Source: Mycobacteroides abscessus ATCC 19977 (GTDB taxonomy: Bacteria > Actinomycetota > Actinomycetes > Mycobacteriales > Mycobacteriaceae). Taken from it: a stretch of 64,000 bases of DNA. Below, piece after piece: positions 8,882 to 17,350 of the stretch. A model generated the notes under the pieces. That model saw only the letters and a list, made by a program, of their open reading frames with translations, was not told where the DNA came from and searched no databases. Location: positions 3,534,001 through 3,598,000 of the forward strand of contig NC_010397.1 in NCBI RefSeq assembly GCF_000069185.1, in the 5' to 3' direction. A program made the translations under genes and the position numbers. Positions within the stretch are counted from its first letter, which is position 1; every line of letters starts with the position of its first letter.

Positions 8882-10243
8882 ATGGCCGACCTACCCTTTG
8901 GATTCGCTGCTGGCGACGACCCCGACCGTGAACGGGGCGACGCCGGACGCGGCTCGTCGGGCTCCGGTTCGTCGGGCGCGGACCCCTTCGGCTTCGGATC
9001 TGGTGGATTCAATCCCGCCGACCTGGGCCAGATCTTCACGCAACTGGGCCAGATGTTCAGCGGTGCGGCCGCCGGCGCGGCCAGTGGCCAGCCCGCGGGC
9101 CCGGTGAACTACGACATCGCCCGGCAACTGGCCTCAAGTTCAATCGGTTTCGTTGCCCCCATCACCGCGAGCACCACATCGGCGATCACCGACGCGGTGC
9201 ACCTGGCCGATACCTGGCTCGACGGCGCTACCTCGTTGCCTGCCGGTGCCACCCGCACCGCGGCCTGGACCGCGACGGACTGGGTGGACAACACCTTGGA
9301 AAACTGGAAGCGGCTCGTCGACCCTGTCGCCGAACAGATCTCAGGCATGTGGGCGGCAAACCTCCCCGAGGAGGCTCAGAGCATGGCCGGCCCGCTGCTG
9401 GGCATGATGACTCAGATGGGCGGCATGGCCTTCGGCTCTCAGCTCGGCCAGGCCCTCGGTCAGCTATCCCGAGAGGTGTTGACCTCCACAGACATTGGGC
9501 TGCCATTGGGCCCCAAGGGCACCGCCGCCCTGATGCCTGCCGCAATCGAGACATTCTCGGAGGGCCTGGAACAGTCCAAGGGCGAGATCATGACCTTCCT
9601 GGCTGCCCGCGAAGCCGCACACCATCGGCTGTTCAGCGGCGTGGGCTGGCTGACCATCCGGCTGATGGACACCGTCGAGCAGTATGCCAAGGGTATCTCC
9701 ATCGATATGAGCGCCATCGAAGAGGCCGCACGCGGATTCAACCCCGCCGCGATGGGCGACCCATCAGAGATGGAACAGATTCTGTCCCAAGGTATTTTCG
9801 AACCGAAAACCACACCGCAGCAGGAACAGGCCCTGGAGCGGCTGGAAACCCTGCTGGCTCTGGTCGAGGGCTGGGTGCAGACCGTGGTGACCGACGCGCT
9901 CGGCGAGCGCATCCCGGCGACTGCGGCCCTCAGCGAGACATTGCGCCGGCGCCGCGCCACCGGCGGCCCGGCCGAACAGACCTTCGCGACCCTGGTGGGG
10001 TTGGAGCTGCGCCCGCGCAAGCTGCGCGAGGCGGCGGACCTGTGGCGCAGGCTGACCGATGCCGTCGGCGTCGACAAGCGCGACGCGGTCTGGGCCCACC
10101 CCGACCTGATGCCCGATGCCAGCGATCTGGACAACCCGGCGGCATTCATCGATCGCATCATCGGCGGCGACACCGATGCCGTCGATGACCCGATCGCACA
10201 GATCCAGAAGCTCGATCCCGGCACTCCCCCGACAGAGGACTGA
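8882..10243 (+). CDS. Zincin-like family protein (DUF2342/Rv3195 type putative hydrolase)
   Basis: 453 residues. The N-terminus is Gly/Ser/Asp-rich and probably disordered (to about residue 50). The body shows the family hallmarks LLGMMTQMGGMAFGSQLGQALGQ and FLAAREAAHHRLF. The family is annotated as zinc-dependent metallopeptidase-like (Zincin_2), yet no canonical HExxH is present here; AAHHRLF is the only conserved His block. The C-terminal third is helical with many Arg. The downstream neighbour at 10350 is on the same strand after about 100 bases. Catalytic activity is therefore only a family-level suggestion. Confidence 0.75.
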   Translation: MADLPFGFAAGDDPDRERGDAGRGSSGSGSSGADPFGFGSGGFNPADLGQIFTQLGQMFSGAAAGAASGQPAGPVNYDIARQLASSSIGFVAPITASTTSAITDAVHLADTWLDGATSLPAGATRTAAWTATDWVDNTLENWKRLVDPVAEQISGMWAANLPEEAQSMAGPLLGMMTQMGGMAFGSQLGQALGQLSREVLTSTDIGLPLGPKGTAALMPAAIETFSEGLEQSKGEIMTFLAAREAAHHRLFSGVGWLTIRLMDTVEQYAKGISIDMSAIEEAARGFNPAAMGDPSEMEQILSQGIFEPKTTPQQEQALERLETLLALVEGWVQTVVTDALGERIPATAALSETLRRRRATGGPAEQTFATLVGLELRPRKLREAADLWRRLTDAVGVDKRDAVWAHPDLMPDASDLDNPAAFIDRIIGGDTDAVDDPIAQIQKLDPGTPPTED

Positions 10244-10349
10244 AGAAACTCCCCGCGCGACCATTCATCGCTGGTCAGCACCTGAATCGGGCTGTGGATA
10301 AACGGCATTCGGCCGCCCGTCAGGCACGCGGGGCATGCCACAGTGGGTC

Positions 10350-11213
10350 ATGTCCAGCGAGCCGACGTTCACCCTCGACCCGGCTCGTCCCGTGCTGCCC
10401 CGCCCCGACGACGGCATCCAGATCGGTTGGACGCCCCGTCACGCGGTGGTGGTGCACACCGGCTCGGCCGCGCCCACTCACGCGGTGCGACAGCTGCTCA
10501 GCTCCTTGAGCGATGAGCTCAGCTGGGAACAGATCGTCAACCTGCGGTGTGCCAAGGACTTTCGTGATCCCGATGACATCCGTTCACTTCTTGAGGAATT
10601 GGTTGCCGCAGGCGCCGTCATCCGCCGCATCAGGCCCACCAACCCAGCCTCACCGGTGATCAGGCTCGTCGGCCGCGGCCCGCTGTCCGACGCCCTCGCC
10701 GAAGCACTGCGACATACCTCGGCACGCATCCAGCACACGACACATTCGGTCCACGGAAAGTCCTGGCAGCACGTGGATTTGGCGGTATTGGCCGATGACC
10801 TGATCGCCGATACCCGCTTGCTGCGCATGCTGGCCGACGCCGAGGTGCCGCATCTGTCCGTCCGCGCCCGCGACGGCACCGGCCTCATCGGGCCCATGGT
10901 GCTGCCCGGCATCACCAGTTGCCTGGAATGCGCCGACCGTCACCGGCACGACCGTGACGAACAGTGGCCCGCGGTCGCGGCTCAGCTCACCGGAACCGTC
11001 GGCGTCGCCGCGCCGGCCACTGTACTGGGCACCGTGGCGGTGGCTCTGGCACAGATCGACCGGGTGTTGTCGGCGATGCGCGGACAGCCGCCCGGCCCAC
11101 TCGCGACGCTCAACGCGACGCTCGAACTCGATCTGGCCACCCACGCGCTGACCGCCCGGCATTGGACCGCCCATCCCCTATGCCCCTGTGGCGCTTACTT
11201 TGCCGGAAATTGA
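10350..11213 (+). CDS. E1-like / TOMM cyclodehydratase-type protein (Rv3196 type), orphan
   Basis: 287 residues; an in-frame ATG at 10335 is an alternative start. Residues 1-95 look like a small winged-helix leader-binding (RRE, PqqD-like) domain. The rest resembles the Rossmann part of ocin-ThiF/E1-like cyclodehydratase partners: GPMVLPGITSCLECADRHR carries CxxC with the family LPG..(S)CL.C.D.HR.D spacing, and the C-terminus has CPCG, completing four cysteines for a structural zinc. In RiPP pathways these proteins bind the precursor leader and present it to a YcaO enzyme. No YcaO or precursor is visible in the window, so the role is open. Confidence 0.7.
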   Translation: MSSEPTFTLDPARPVLPRPDDGIQIGWTPRHAVVVHTGSAAPTHAVRQLLSSLSDELSWEQIVNLRCAKDFRDPDDIRSLLEELVAAGAVIRRIRPTNPASPVIRLVGRGPLSDALAEALRHTSARIQHTTHSVHGKSWQHVDLAVLADDLIADTRLLRMLADAEVPHLSVRARDGTGLIGPMVLPGITSCLECADRHRHDRDEQWPAVAAQLTGTVGVAAPATVLGTVAVALAQIDRVLSAMRGQPPGPLATLNATLELDLATHALTARHWTAHPLCPCGAYFAGN

Positions 11214-11262
11214 CGAAGCACCACTTTTTGTTAACTTCATCACGAGCGGGCATGATGTGCGC

Positions 11263-12612
11263 ATGGCAGAGATTCGTCGTGGCCGCGCCGCGCGCGCCGC
11301 AAAACTCGCATCGCTTCCGGCCGGTATTGCCGGTCGCGCCGCACTCGGTGTCGGGAAACGCCTGGCCGGGAAGTCCAAGGACGAAGTCAACGCCGAACTC
11401 GTGGAGAAAGCCGCCGAACAGCTCTTCCAGGTACTCGGCGAACTCAAGGGCGCGGCCATGAAGATTGGCCAAATGCTCTCGGTGATGGAAGCAGCCATCC
11501 CACCCGAATTCGGCGAGCCCTACCGCGAGGCCCTGACCAAGCTGCAAAGCGACGCCCCACCGCTGCCCGCGGACAAGGTCCACCGCGTCCTGGATGCCCA
11601 GTTGGGCACGAAGTGGCGTGAACGCTTCCAATCCTTCGACGACAAGCCCGTCGCCTCGGCCAGCATCGGCCAGGTACACAAGGCCGTCTGGAAAGACGGA
11701 CGCGTTGTCGCCGTCAAGGTGCAATACCCGGGCGCCGACGAGGCCGTCCGTTCGGACCTCAAGACCATTCAGCGCCTCTCGTCATTGTTCAAGCAGGTGG
11801 CACCCGGTGCCGATATCAAGGGCATCGTTGACGAGCTCATCGAACGCACCGAGGAAGAACTCGACTACCGCATCGAAGCCACCAACCAACGAGCCTTCGC
11901 CAAGGCCTTCAAAGGCGATCCCGAGTTCTACGTGCCCTCGGTAATCGCGTCCTCACCGAAGGTGATCATCACCGAGTGGTTGCAGGGCCGGAAGCTCTCG
12001 GAGATCATCGCCAGCGGTACCGAGGAAGAGCGCAGCAGATGCGCCCACCTGCTGCTGGAGTTCAGCATCAGCTCCCCGTACCGCTGCGGACTGCTGCACG
12101 CCGACACCCACCCCGGCAATTTCATGCTGTTGGAGGACGGCCGGTTCGGTGTCATGGACTTCGGCGCCTGCGCATCGCATGAGGGTGGGTTGCCCGCGGG
12201 CTTCGGGCCGATCCTGCGTCTGGCCCGCGACGAGAAATGGGAAGAGCTGACCGAGGTCCTCCGTTCGGAGGGCTTCATCCCGCCCAGCGCCACCTCGGTA
12301 TCCCATGAGGAGGTCAACTCCTACCTCGAGCCGTACATCGAGCCGCTCAACTACGACACCTTCCACTTCAGCCGCAAGTGGTTACAACGGCTCACCGCCA
12401 AGGCCACCGATTTCCGCAGTGAAGAGTTCCTGGAGTCGTTCAAGACCAGCCGGCAGATGAATCTGCCGCCGAACTATCTGATGTTCTTCCGGGTCCTCGG
12501 CGGCCTGATCGGTATCGCCGCACAGCTCGATGCCCCCGTGGACTACGCGGCCATCATCGACAAATGGGTTCCCGGCTTCCACGAGGACAGCAAGGCCCCA
12601 GCCGCCACCTAG
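11263..12612 (+). CDS. ABC1/UbiB (ADCK-type) atypical kinase, copy 1
   Basis: 449 residues from the ATG at 11263, the same start as in the two paralogues downstream. Motifs in order are KIGQ (67-70), the Ala-rich nucleotide loop ASASIGQVH (131-139), the VAVKVQYPG lysine (152), EELDY (198-202), HADTHPGN (279-286) and MDFG (298-301), so all catalytic positions of the ABC1 family are present. Family members support quinone or lipid metabolism through an atypical ATPase/kinase activity. This copy is in the Rv3197 position. It shares several long identical DNA blocks with copy 2, suggesting gene conversion. The partner and substrate are unknown. Confidence 0.9.
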   Translation: MAEIRRGRAARAAKLASLPAGIAGRAALGVGKRLAGKSKDEVNAELVEKAAEQLFQVLGELKGAAMKIGQMLSVMEAAIPPEFGEPYREALTKLQSDAPPLPADKVHRVLDAQLGTKWRERFQSFDDKPVASASIGQVHKAVWKDGRVVAVKVQYPGADEAVRSDLKTIQRLSSLFKQVAPGADIKGIVDELIERTEEELDYRIEATNQRAFAKAFKGDPEFYVPSVIASSPKVIITEWLQGRKLSEIIASGTEEERSRCAHLLLEFSISSPYRCGLLHADTHPGNFMLLEDGRFGVMDFGACASHEGGLPAGFGPILRLARDEKWEELTEVLRSEGFIPPSATSVSHEEVNSYLEPYIEPLNYDTFHFSRKWLQRLTAKATDFRSEEFLESFKTSRQMNLPPNYLMFFRVLGGLIGIAAQLDAPVDYAAIIDKWVPGFHEDSKAPAAT

Positions 12613-12668
12613 CCCAAGAGGAAAACCTGCGTTGTCAGAATCATCCGGGCCCCGGCATGATGTAACTC

Positions 12669-14021
12669 ATGGCTGAGATTCGTCGTGGCCGCGCCGCGCG
12701 CGCCGCAAAACTCGCATCGCTTCCGGCCGGTATTGCCGGTCGTGCCGCGCTCGGTGTCGGGAAACGGCTGACCGGTAAGTCCAAGGACGAGGTCAACGCC
12801 GAGATGATGGAGAAGGCGGCCGAACAGCTGTTCCAGGTGCTCGGCGAGCTCAAGGGCGCGGCCATGAAACTGGGCCAGGCGCTGTCGGTGTTCGAAGCCG
12901 CCATTCCCCCGGCCTTCGCCGAACCCTTCCGCGAGGCCCTGACCAAGCTGCAAAGCGACGCCCCACCGCTGCCCGCGGACAAGGTCCATCGGGTCCTCGA
13001 CGCGCAGCTCGGCACCAAATGGCGTGAACGCTTCCAGTCCTTCGACGACAAGCCGGTCGCCTCGGCCAGCATCGGGCAAGTGCACCGCGCCGTGTGGAGC
13101 GATGGGCGCGTGGTCGCCGTCAAGGTGCAATACCCGGGCGCCGACGAGGCGGTGCGCTCGGACTTGAAGACCATGCAGCGGCTCTCGTCATTGTTCAAGC
13201 AGATCGTGCCCGGCGCAGACGTCAAAAGCATCATCGATGAGCTGATCGAGCGCACCGAGGAAGAACTCGACTACCGCATCGAAGCCACCAACCAACGAGC
13301 CTTCGCCAAGGCCTTCAAAGGCGACCCGGAGTTCTACGTGTCACCGGTTGTGGCCTCGGCCCCCAAGGTCGTCATCAGTGAATGGATGCAGGGCCGGAAG
13401 CTCTCCGAAATCATCGGCAGTGGGACCGAAGACGAGCGCAATGAGTGCGGACGCCTGCTCCTTAAGTTCACCGTCAGCTCCCCCTATCGCTGCGGACTGC
13501 TACACGCAGACACCCACCCTGGAAACTTCATGCTGCTGCCCGACGGACGCCTCGGCGTCATGGACTTCGGCGCCTGCGCCACCCACGAGGGTGGATTCCC
13601 GCCCAACCTGGGGCCCATCTGGCGGCTGGAACGTGACGGAATGTGGGATGAACTGATCCCTCTCATGCGTGCGGAAGGATTCATCCCGCCGCACACCGAG
13701 GTGTCCCCCGAGGAGATCGACGAGTACCTCAAGCCATTCATCGATCCGCTCAAATCCGATGAGTTCCACTTCACCCGGAAATGGATGCAGCGGGTGGCTG
13801 CCAAATCCAGCGATGTGCGCGGCGCCCAGTTCCAGACGGGCCGGCATCTGGACCTGCCTCCCGTCTACCTGATGATGTTCCGGGTGCTGGGCAGCCTGTC
13901 CGGCATTCTGGCCCAACTCGACGCGACAATCCCCTATGCGCGAATCATCGGCGACTGGGTTCCCGGCTTCCGCGAGGATGAAGACCGAATGCCCGTGGCT
14001 CCCGGGGGCATTCGGTCTTAA
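12669..14021 (+). CDS. ABC1/UbiB (ADCK-type) atypical kinase, copy 2
   Basis: 450 residues, starting 56 bases after copy 1. It carries the same motif set as copy 1: KLGQ, ASASIGQVHRAVW, VAVKVQYPG, EELDY, HADTHPGN and MDFG. DNA identity with copy 1 is patchy; blocks of 68, 60 and 74 identical bases (12675-12742, 12929-12988, 13251-13324) alternate with diverged stretches. The C-terminal tail differs from both other copies and is encoded by a perfect inverted repeat that looks like a terminator (13981-14019). Copies 1 and 2 are probably one transcript ending there. Function as for copy 1; division of labour unknown. Confidence 0.9.
   Translation: MAEIRRGRAARAAKLASLPAGIAGRAALGVGKRLTGKSKDEVNAEMMEKAAEQLFQVLGELKGAAMKLGQALSVFEAAIPPAFAEPFREALTKLQSDAPPLPADKVHRVLDAQLGTKWRERFQSFDDKPVASASIGQVHRAVWSDGRVVAVKVQYPGADEAVRSDLKTMQRLSSLFKQIVPGADVKSIIDELIERTEEELDYRIEATNQRAFAKAFKGDPEFYVSPVVASAPKVVISEWMQGRKLSEIIGSGTEDERNECGRLLLKFTVSSPYRCGLLHADTHPGNFMLLPDGRLGVMDFGACATHEGGFPPNLGPIWRLERDGMWDELIPLMRAEGFIPPHTEVSPEEIDEYLKPFIDPLKSDEFHFTRKWMQRVAAKSSDVRGAQFQTGRHLDLPPVYLMMFRVLGSLSGILAQLDATIPYARIIGDWVPGFREDEDRMPVAPGGIRS
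13981..14019 (+). terminator. Terminator-like hairpin inside the 3' end of ABC1 copy 2
   Basis: AAGACCGAATGCCC (13981-13994) and its exact reverse complement (14006-14019) form a 14-bp stem with an 11-base loop. The stem lies within the last 13 codons and ends at the first base of the TAA. The gene convergent from the other side ends at 14031, so the hairpin is placed to separate the two transcripts. Confidence 0.7.
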
Positions 14022-14030
14022 CTGCACCCG

Positions 14031-14429
14031 CTAGGCGCTCGCCAAGCGAGCGAGTTCGGCGTCCTGTTCGGGCGATCCACCGGAAGCTCCGAGCCCGCCG
14101 ATCAACGCGCCGGCTTGGTCGAACAGCGGAACTCCGCCGCCGACCAGGAGTAGTCCGCCGGCATGGATGTGATCGAAATGTAGTGCGGGCTGGCCCAATT
14201 GCAGTGGTGCGGCCAGGCCCTCAGTAGGAGCTTGGAACATCACCGAAGTGCGCGCCTTGGCGATGGCCAGTTCGTTGGAGGCCAGCCAAGCTCCATCCAT
14301 GCGTGCGAAGGCGACTAGATTGGCGCCGCTGTCCAGGATCGCGAAAACCGCTTTCATTCCGGCCTTCTCCGCGGCCGCGAGGCCGCGGGCCACCAGCTGG
14401 TTCGCGTGCTCCAAGGTGATATCAGGCAT
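14031..14429 (-). CDS. GlcG/HbpS-family protein
   Basis: 132 residues from the ATG at 14429, which lies inside the end of the SDR gene (8-base overlap). The upstream extension of the frame is non-coding in appearance. The sequence has the family's N-terminal helix (LEHANQLVARGLAAAEKAG), then FAILDSGANLVAFARMDGA and the C-terminal GGGVPLFDQAGALIGGLGASGG. GlcG/HbpS proteins form octamers and several bind heme or act as extracellular redox accessories. No signal peptide is visible, so it is probably cytoplasmic. It is translationally coupled to the SDR. Confidence 0.85.
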   Translation of the reverse strand: MPDITLEHANQLVARGLAAAEKAGMKAVFAILDSGANLVAFARMDGAWLASNELAIAKARTSVMFQAPTEGLAAPLQLGQPALHFDHIHAGGLLLVGGGVPLFDQAGALIGGLGASGGSPEQDAELARLASA

Positions 14430-15198
14430 TTTGCGTCCACTCAGTTTCCTGCCAGCCCTTAGCGACGTCGATCGTGGCCAGCGGGCGCATGGTGCGGTAG
14501 AGGTGCTCGTCGGCGGGGATGATCTCGACCATCGCATCGATCATTTCCTGCGGATCGAACTGATCGGCGAGCGTGTCTCCGAACGAAGGCATGGGCACCA
14601 CGGCACGTTCGGGGTCGTACCACTGCACGTGGCTCTCGGCACCCGTGTCGTTGAAGCCGGTACCGAACAAACCGGGATTCACGGTGGCGACCTTGACGCC
14701 ATGCGGTTCCAGCTCGGCCTTCATCGAACCCGCGATCGCTTCGATGGCGTGTTTGGTGGCGCAGTACACCCCGACGAACGGAATGACCAGGATTCCGCCC
14801 ATGGAAGACGTCCACACCACTTTGCCTGATTTGCGTGCGACCATTTTCGGAACAATGCCCTGTGCCAGCTGAATGTGTCCAAAGACGTTGATATCGAACG
14901 ATTCCCGAACACGCGCCAGTGGGATATCGATGATCGAACCGCTTTCCATCACCCCTGCGTTGAGCACCAGTACGTCAGGGTCGTAGCCGGCGGCGTGCGC
15001 GATGTCGATCTCATCGAGCAGGTTGAGCTTGATGACCTCCAGGTCGACACCCGCCTCAGCGGCATCAGCGCGCAGGGTGCGTACCTGTGGCCAGGTCTCC
15101 GCGGTGGCAACCACCTGGTGCCCACGGCGTGCGAGTTCGATGGCAGCCCCTCGGCCAAACCCAGAACTTGCACCGGTGATCAGGATCTTCTTCGACAT
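14422..15198 (-). CDS. Short-chain dehydrogenase/reductase (SDR)
   Basis: 258 residues from the ATG at 15198, preceded by GAAGGG 7 bases upstream. It has the classical SDR cofactor motif TGASSGFG near residue 8, NAG at the expected mid-position (LVLNAGV), catalytic Ser in VVWTSSMGG and the YCATK active-site motif. The residue after the second strand is unremarkable (ATAETW), so NAD versus NADP preference cannot be told. Substrate unknown. It forms an operon with the GlcG-like gene downstream. This pair is inserted, in the opposite orientation, between ABC1 copies 2 and 3. Confidence 0.9.
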   Translation of the reverse strand: MSKKILITGASSGFGRGAAIELARRGHQVVATAETWPQVRTLRADAAEAGVDLEVIKLNLLDEIDIAHAAGYDPDVLVLNAGVMESGSIIDIPLARVRESFDINVFGHIQLAQGIVPKMVARKSGKVVWTSSMGGILVIPFVGVYCATKHAIEAIAGSMKAELEPHGVKVATVNPGLFGTGFNDTGAESHVQWYDPERAVVPMPSFGDTLADQFDPQEMIDAMVEIIPADEHLYRTMRPLATIDVAKGWQETEWTQNA

Positions 15199-15250
15199 GC
15201 ATTTCCCTTCAGAGGTATCAGAAGTGCCCCTTGACGACACCGAGCTTGCC

Positions 15251-15264
15251 TACTGGGGCCAGTA
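15251..15264. promoter_or_regulatory. Short palindrome upstream of the SDR gene
   Basis: TACTGG and CCAGTA arms around GG lie 53-66 bases before the SDR start, in the divergent region shared with ABC1 copy 3. An AT-rich patch (TTGTCAATAAACAGTTAG) follows immediately. This could be an operator and promoter; no regulator is nearby. Confidence 0.3.
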
Positions 15265-15478
15265 TTGTCAATAAACAGTTAGTTACATGCGGCGCTATCC
15301 GCTGCCCGCCTCTTGCCCCGTCCGGCAACACCCCTACCGGATCGACCTACCGCGGCGAGTCTGCCCCGCCACACAAGAGGTCCTGACCGGGAGCGTATTC
15401 ACGCCACAGCATCGGCACGGCTACTCTTCCGAGAGGACGTCACGGCAACGATGCCGGACCGAGAGGGTACGAGGTGAC

Positions 15479-16828
15479 ATGGCAGATATTCGCCGCGGCG
15501 GACTCAGCCGAATGACCAAACTGGCAAGCCTGCCCGCCGGCATGGCAGGACGGGCCGTCCTTGGTGTTGGCAAACGGCTGACCGGGACGTCGGCCGACGA
15601 GGTCAACGCCGAACTCTTGGAGAAGGCGGCCGACGAGCTGTTCAAGGTGCTCGGCGAACTCAAGGGCGGCGCCATGAAAGTGGGGCAGGCATTGTCGGTG
15701 ATGGAGGCCGCGATACCGCCCCAATTCGCCGACCCGTTCCGCGAGGCGTTGGTGAAACTGCAGAGCGAGGCACCGCCGCTGCCGACACCCAAGGTGCATC
15801 GCGTGCTCGACGCACAGCTCGGCACCAAATGGCGCGAACGCTTCCAATCCTTCGACGACACTCCCGTCGCTTCGGCCAGCATCGGCCAGGTGCACAAGGG
15901 AGTATGGAAGGACGGCCGCGAGGTGGCCGTCAAGATCCAGTACCCGGGCGCCGACGATGCCTTACGCGCGGATCTCAAACTCATTCAGCGGATGACACCG
16001 TTGGCCAAACAGATTGCGCCCAAGGCAGATATCGACAGGCTGGTGGCCGAGATCAGCGACCGCATCGAAGCCGAGCTGGACTATCGCCTGGAGGCGTCCA
16101 ATCAGCGCGCGTTCGCAAAGGTCTTCGCCAGCGATCCGAAGTTCTTTGTACCGGCGGTTGTCGCCAGCGCTCCCAAGGTGATCATCGCCGAGTGGATGGA
16201 AGGACGCCGGATCTCAAAGATCATCGCCGAGGGCACCCGCGAGGAGCGTGACTCCGCGGGCGCCTTGATGCTCGAATTCACAGTGAAGTCACCGGAAAGC
16301 GTGGGGCTGGTGCATGCCGATCCGCACCCCGGAAACTTCATGCTGTTGCCCGACGGACGTTTCGGCATCATCGATTTCGGTGCGGTCTCGGAGCACCCTG
16401 GCGGCATTCCGCCGGAGTTCGGCGAGGTGCTGTGCTGGGCGCGCGATGAGCAGTGGGACCAGGTGATCCGTCTGATCAAGCAGCTCGGCTTCATGCCGCC
16501 GGACGTTCAGCTGTCCGGGGATCAGGTGATGGATTACATCAGACCGCTTTGGCCCTATGTCGATCCGCTGCGCGCGGGTGAGTTCCATTTCACCCGCGAG
16601 TGGTTCCAGCAGGCCGCAGTCGCGTCGACCGACCTGTTGGACGAGGGATTCGCGGACCGATTCAAATTGGCGCGTCAGATGACGGTGCCGCCGGGTTACG
16701 TCATGCTGCTGCGCACTCTCGGCGGCATGATCGGGGTTCTGGTGCAACTCGATGCGCATGTGAACTACGCGGCGATCGCCGAACAATGGATGCCGGGATT
16801 CTTCCCGCCTAACTCCACATCGGCCTAA
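15479..16828 (+). CDS. ABC1/UbiB (ADCK-type) atypical kinase, copy 3
   Basis: 449 residues. The ATG at 15479 follows GAGGTGAC and gives the same N-terminus as copies 1 and 2 (MADIRRGG); the open frame further upstream is not needed. Motifs are KVGQ, ASASIGQVHKGVW, VAVKIQYPG, EAELDYRLEA, HADPHPGN and IDFG. It has the commoner HADPHPGN where copies 1 and 2 have HADTHPGN, and it is the most diverged of the three. It is transcribed on its own from the region divergent to the SDR and ends at a long hairpin before whiB7. Function as for the family; substrate unknown. Confidence 0.9.
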   Translation: MADIRRGGLSRMTKLASLPAGMAGRAVLGVGKRLTGTSADEVNAELLEKAADELFKVLGELKGGAMKVGQALSVMEAAIPPQFADPFREALVKLQSEAPPLPTPKVHRVLDAQLGTKWRERFQSFDDTPVASASIGQVHKGVWKDGREVAVKIQYPGADDALRADLKLIQRMTPLAKQIAPKADIDRLVAEISDRIEAELDYRLEASNQRAFAKVFASDPKFFVPAVVASAPKVIIAEWMEGRRISKIIAEGTREERDSAGALMLEFTVKSPESVGLVHADPHPGNFMLLPDGRFGIIDFGAVSEHPGGIPPEFGEVLCWARDEQWDQVIRLIKQLGFMPPDVQLSGDQVMDYIRPLWPYVDPLRAGEFHFTREWFQQAAVASTDLLDEGFADRFKLARQMTVPPGYVMLLRTLGGMIGVLVQLDAHVNYAAIAEQWMPGFFPPNSTSA

Positions 16829-16832
16829 ACGC

Positions 16833-16870
16833 ATTGCTCCCCATCGCCGAATGACGATGGGGAGCAATGG
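16833..16870. terminator. Bidirectional terminator between ABC1 copy 3 and whiB7
   Basis: A perfect 15-bp stem (16833-16847 and 16856-16870) with an 8-base loop starts 5 bases after the stop of ABC1 copy 3 and lies 34 bases beyond the stop of whiB7 on the other strand. There is no long T run in either direction. It is placed to serve both convergent genes. Confidence 0.75.
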
Positions 16871-16904
16871 TTATCAGGCCCTACAACCTTCTTGGCCGGC
16901 GGCG

Positions 16905-17189
16905 TCATGCCGCGGCGGTGTCGGCGTCGGGCAGTGGGTTCTTGCGCGGGCGTCCACGCGGCCGCTTGCGCGCCACAATGGTCCCCTGCTCAAGAATCTC
17001 ACCGCCCCACACTCCCCACGGCTCTGCGCGGTCCAGCGCAGCGGCCAGGCACTGCGACCGGATCGGGCAGTCCGCGCACAGCGCCTTCGCCCGCTCCAGG
17101 TCGGCGGGGCTTTCCGCGAACCACAGGTCCGCGTCCGCGACGTGGCACGGCAGCGCGAGTCTTCGGGCCTCCACTTCAACGGTCATCAT
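16905..17189 (-). CDS. whiB7: WhiB7 transcriptional activator of intrinsic antibiotic resistance
   Basis: 94 residues from the first of two adjacent ATG codons (17189, 17186). Four cysteines (LPCHV, CADC and RSQC) bind the [4Fe-4S] cluster. EPWGVWGGE contacts the principal sigma factor, and the C-terminal RPRGRPRK is the AT-hook that distinguishes WhiB7 from other WhiB proteins. In mycobacteria it activates resistance genes for ribosome-targeting antibiotics and its own gene. The open frame extends another 35 codons upstream but that lies in the leader. A regulated leader of about 450 bases precedes it (see the entries at 17291-17680). Confidence 0.97.
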   Translation of the reverse strand: MMTVEVEARRLALPCHVADADLWFAESPADLERAKALCADCPIRSQCLAAALDRAEPWGVWGGEILEQGTIVARKRPRGRPRKNPLPDADTAAA

Positions 17190-17290
17190 GTGTCCGTTCA
17201 CCTGCTTCCTCTTCGGTTCCTCGTAAAACTGCTGGTCTCGTATCGGTGTCTTATCGATCGAGATCCGGAACCACGCTTGAGGTTTGGGGC

Positions 17291-17336
17291 TCAAACAAAT
17301 GTGGCCACGGATCCCGGTGGTGTCGGGTCCGTGGCC
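17291..17336 (-). terminator. whiB7 leader attenuator (intrinsic terminator)
   Basis: A 13-14 bp stem with one bulge (17303-17316 and 17324-17336), followed on the minus strand by ACATTTGTTTGAG, lies between the upstream ORF and whiB7. Transcription arriving from the whiB7 promoter would stop here unless another fold forms. This is the expected attenuator of the known whiB7 leader mechanism. Confidence 0.8.
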
Positions 17337-17350
17337 TGGGAGGCGGTTGT

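Noticed and set aside
15265..15292. KstR-like motif in TAAACAGTTAGTTA upstream of the SDR
   Set aside because: The half-sites are one base apart instead of two and the flanks do not match.
17190..17294. N-terminal extension of WhiB7 by 35 residues
   Set aside because: Lies in the regulated leader after the attenuator; known WhiB7 proteins start at the ATG pair, which has its own upstream purine-rich site.
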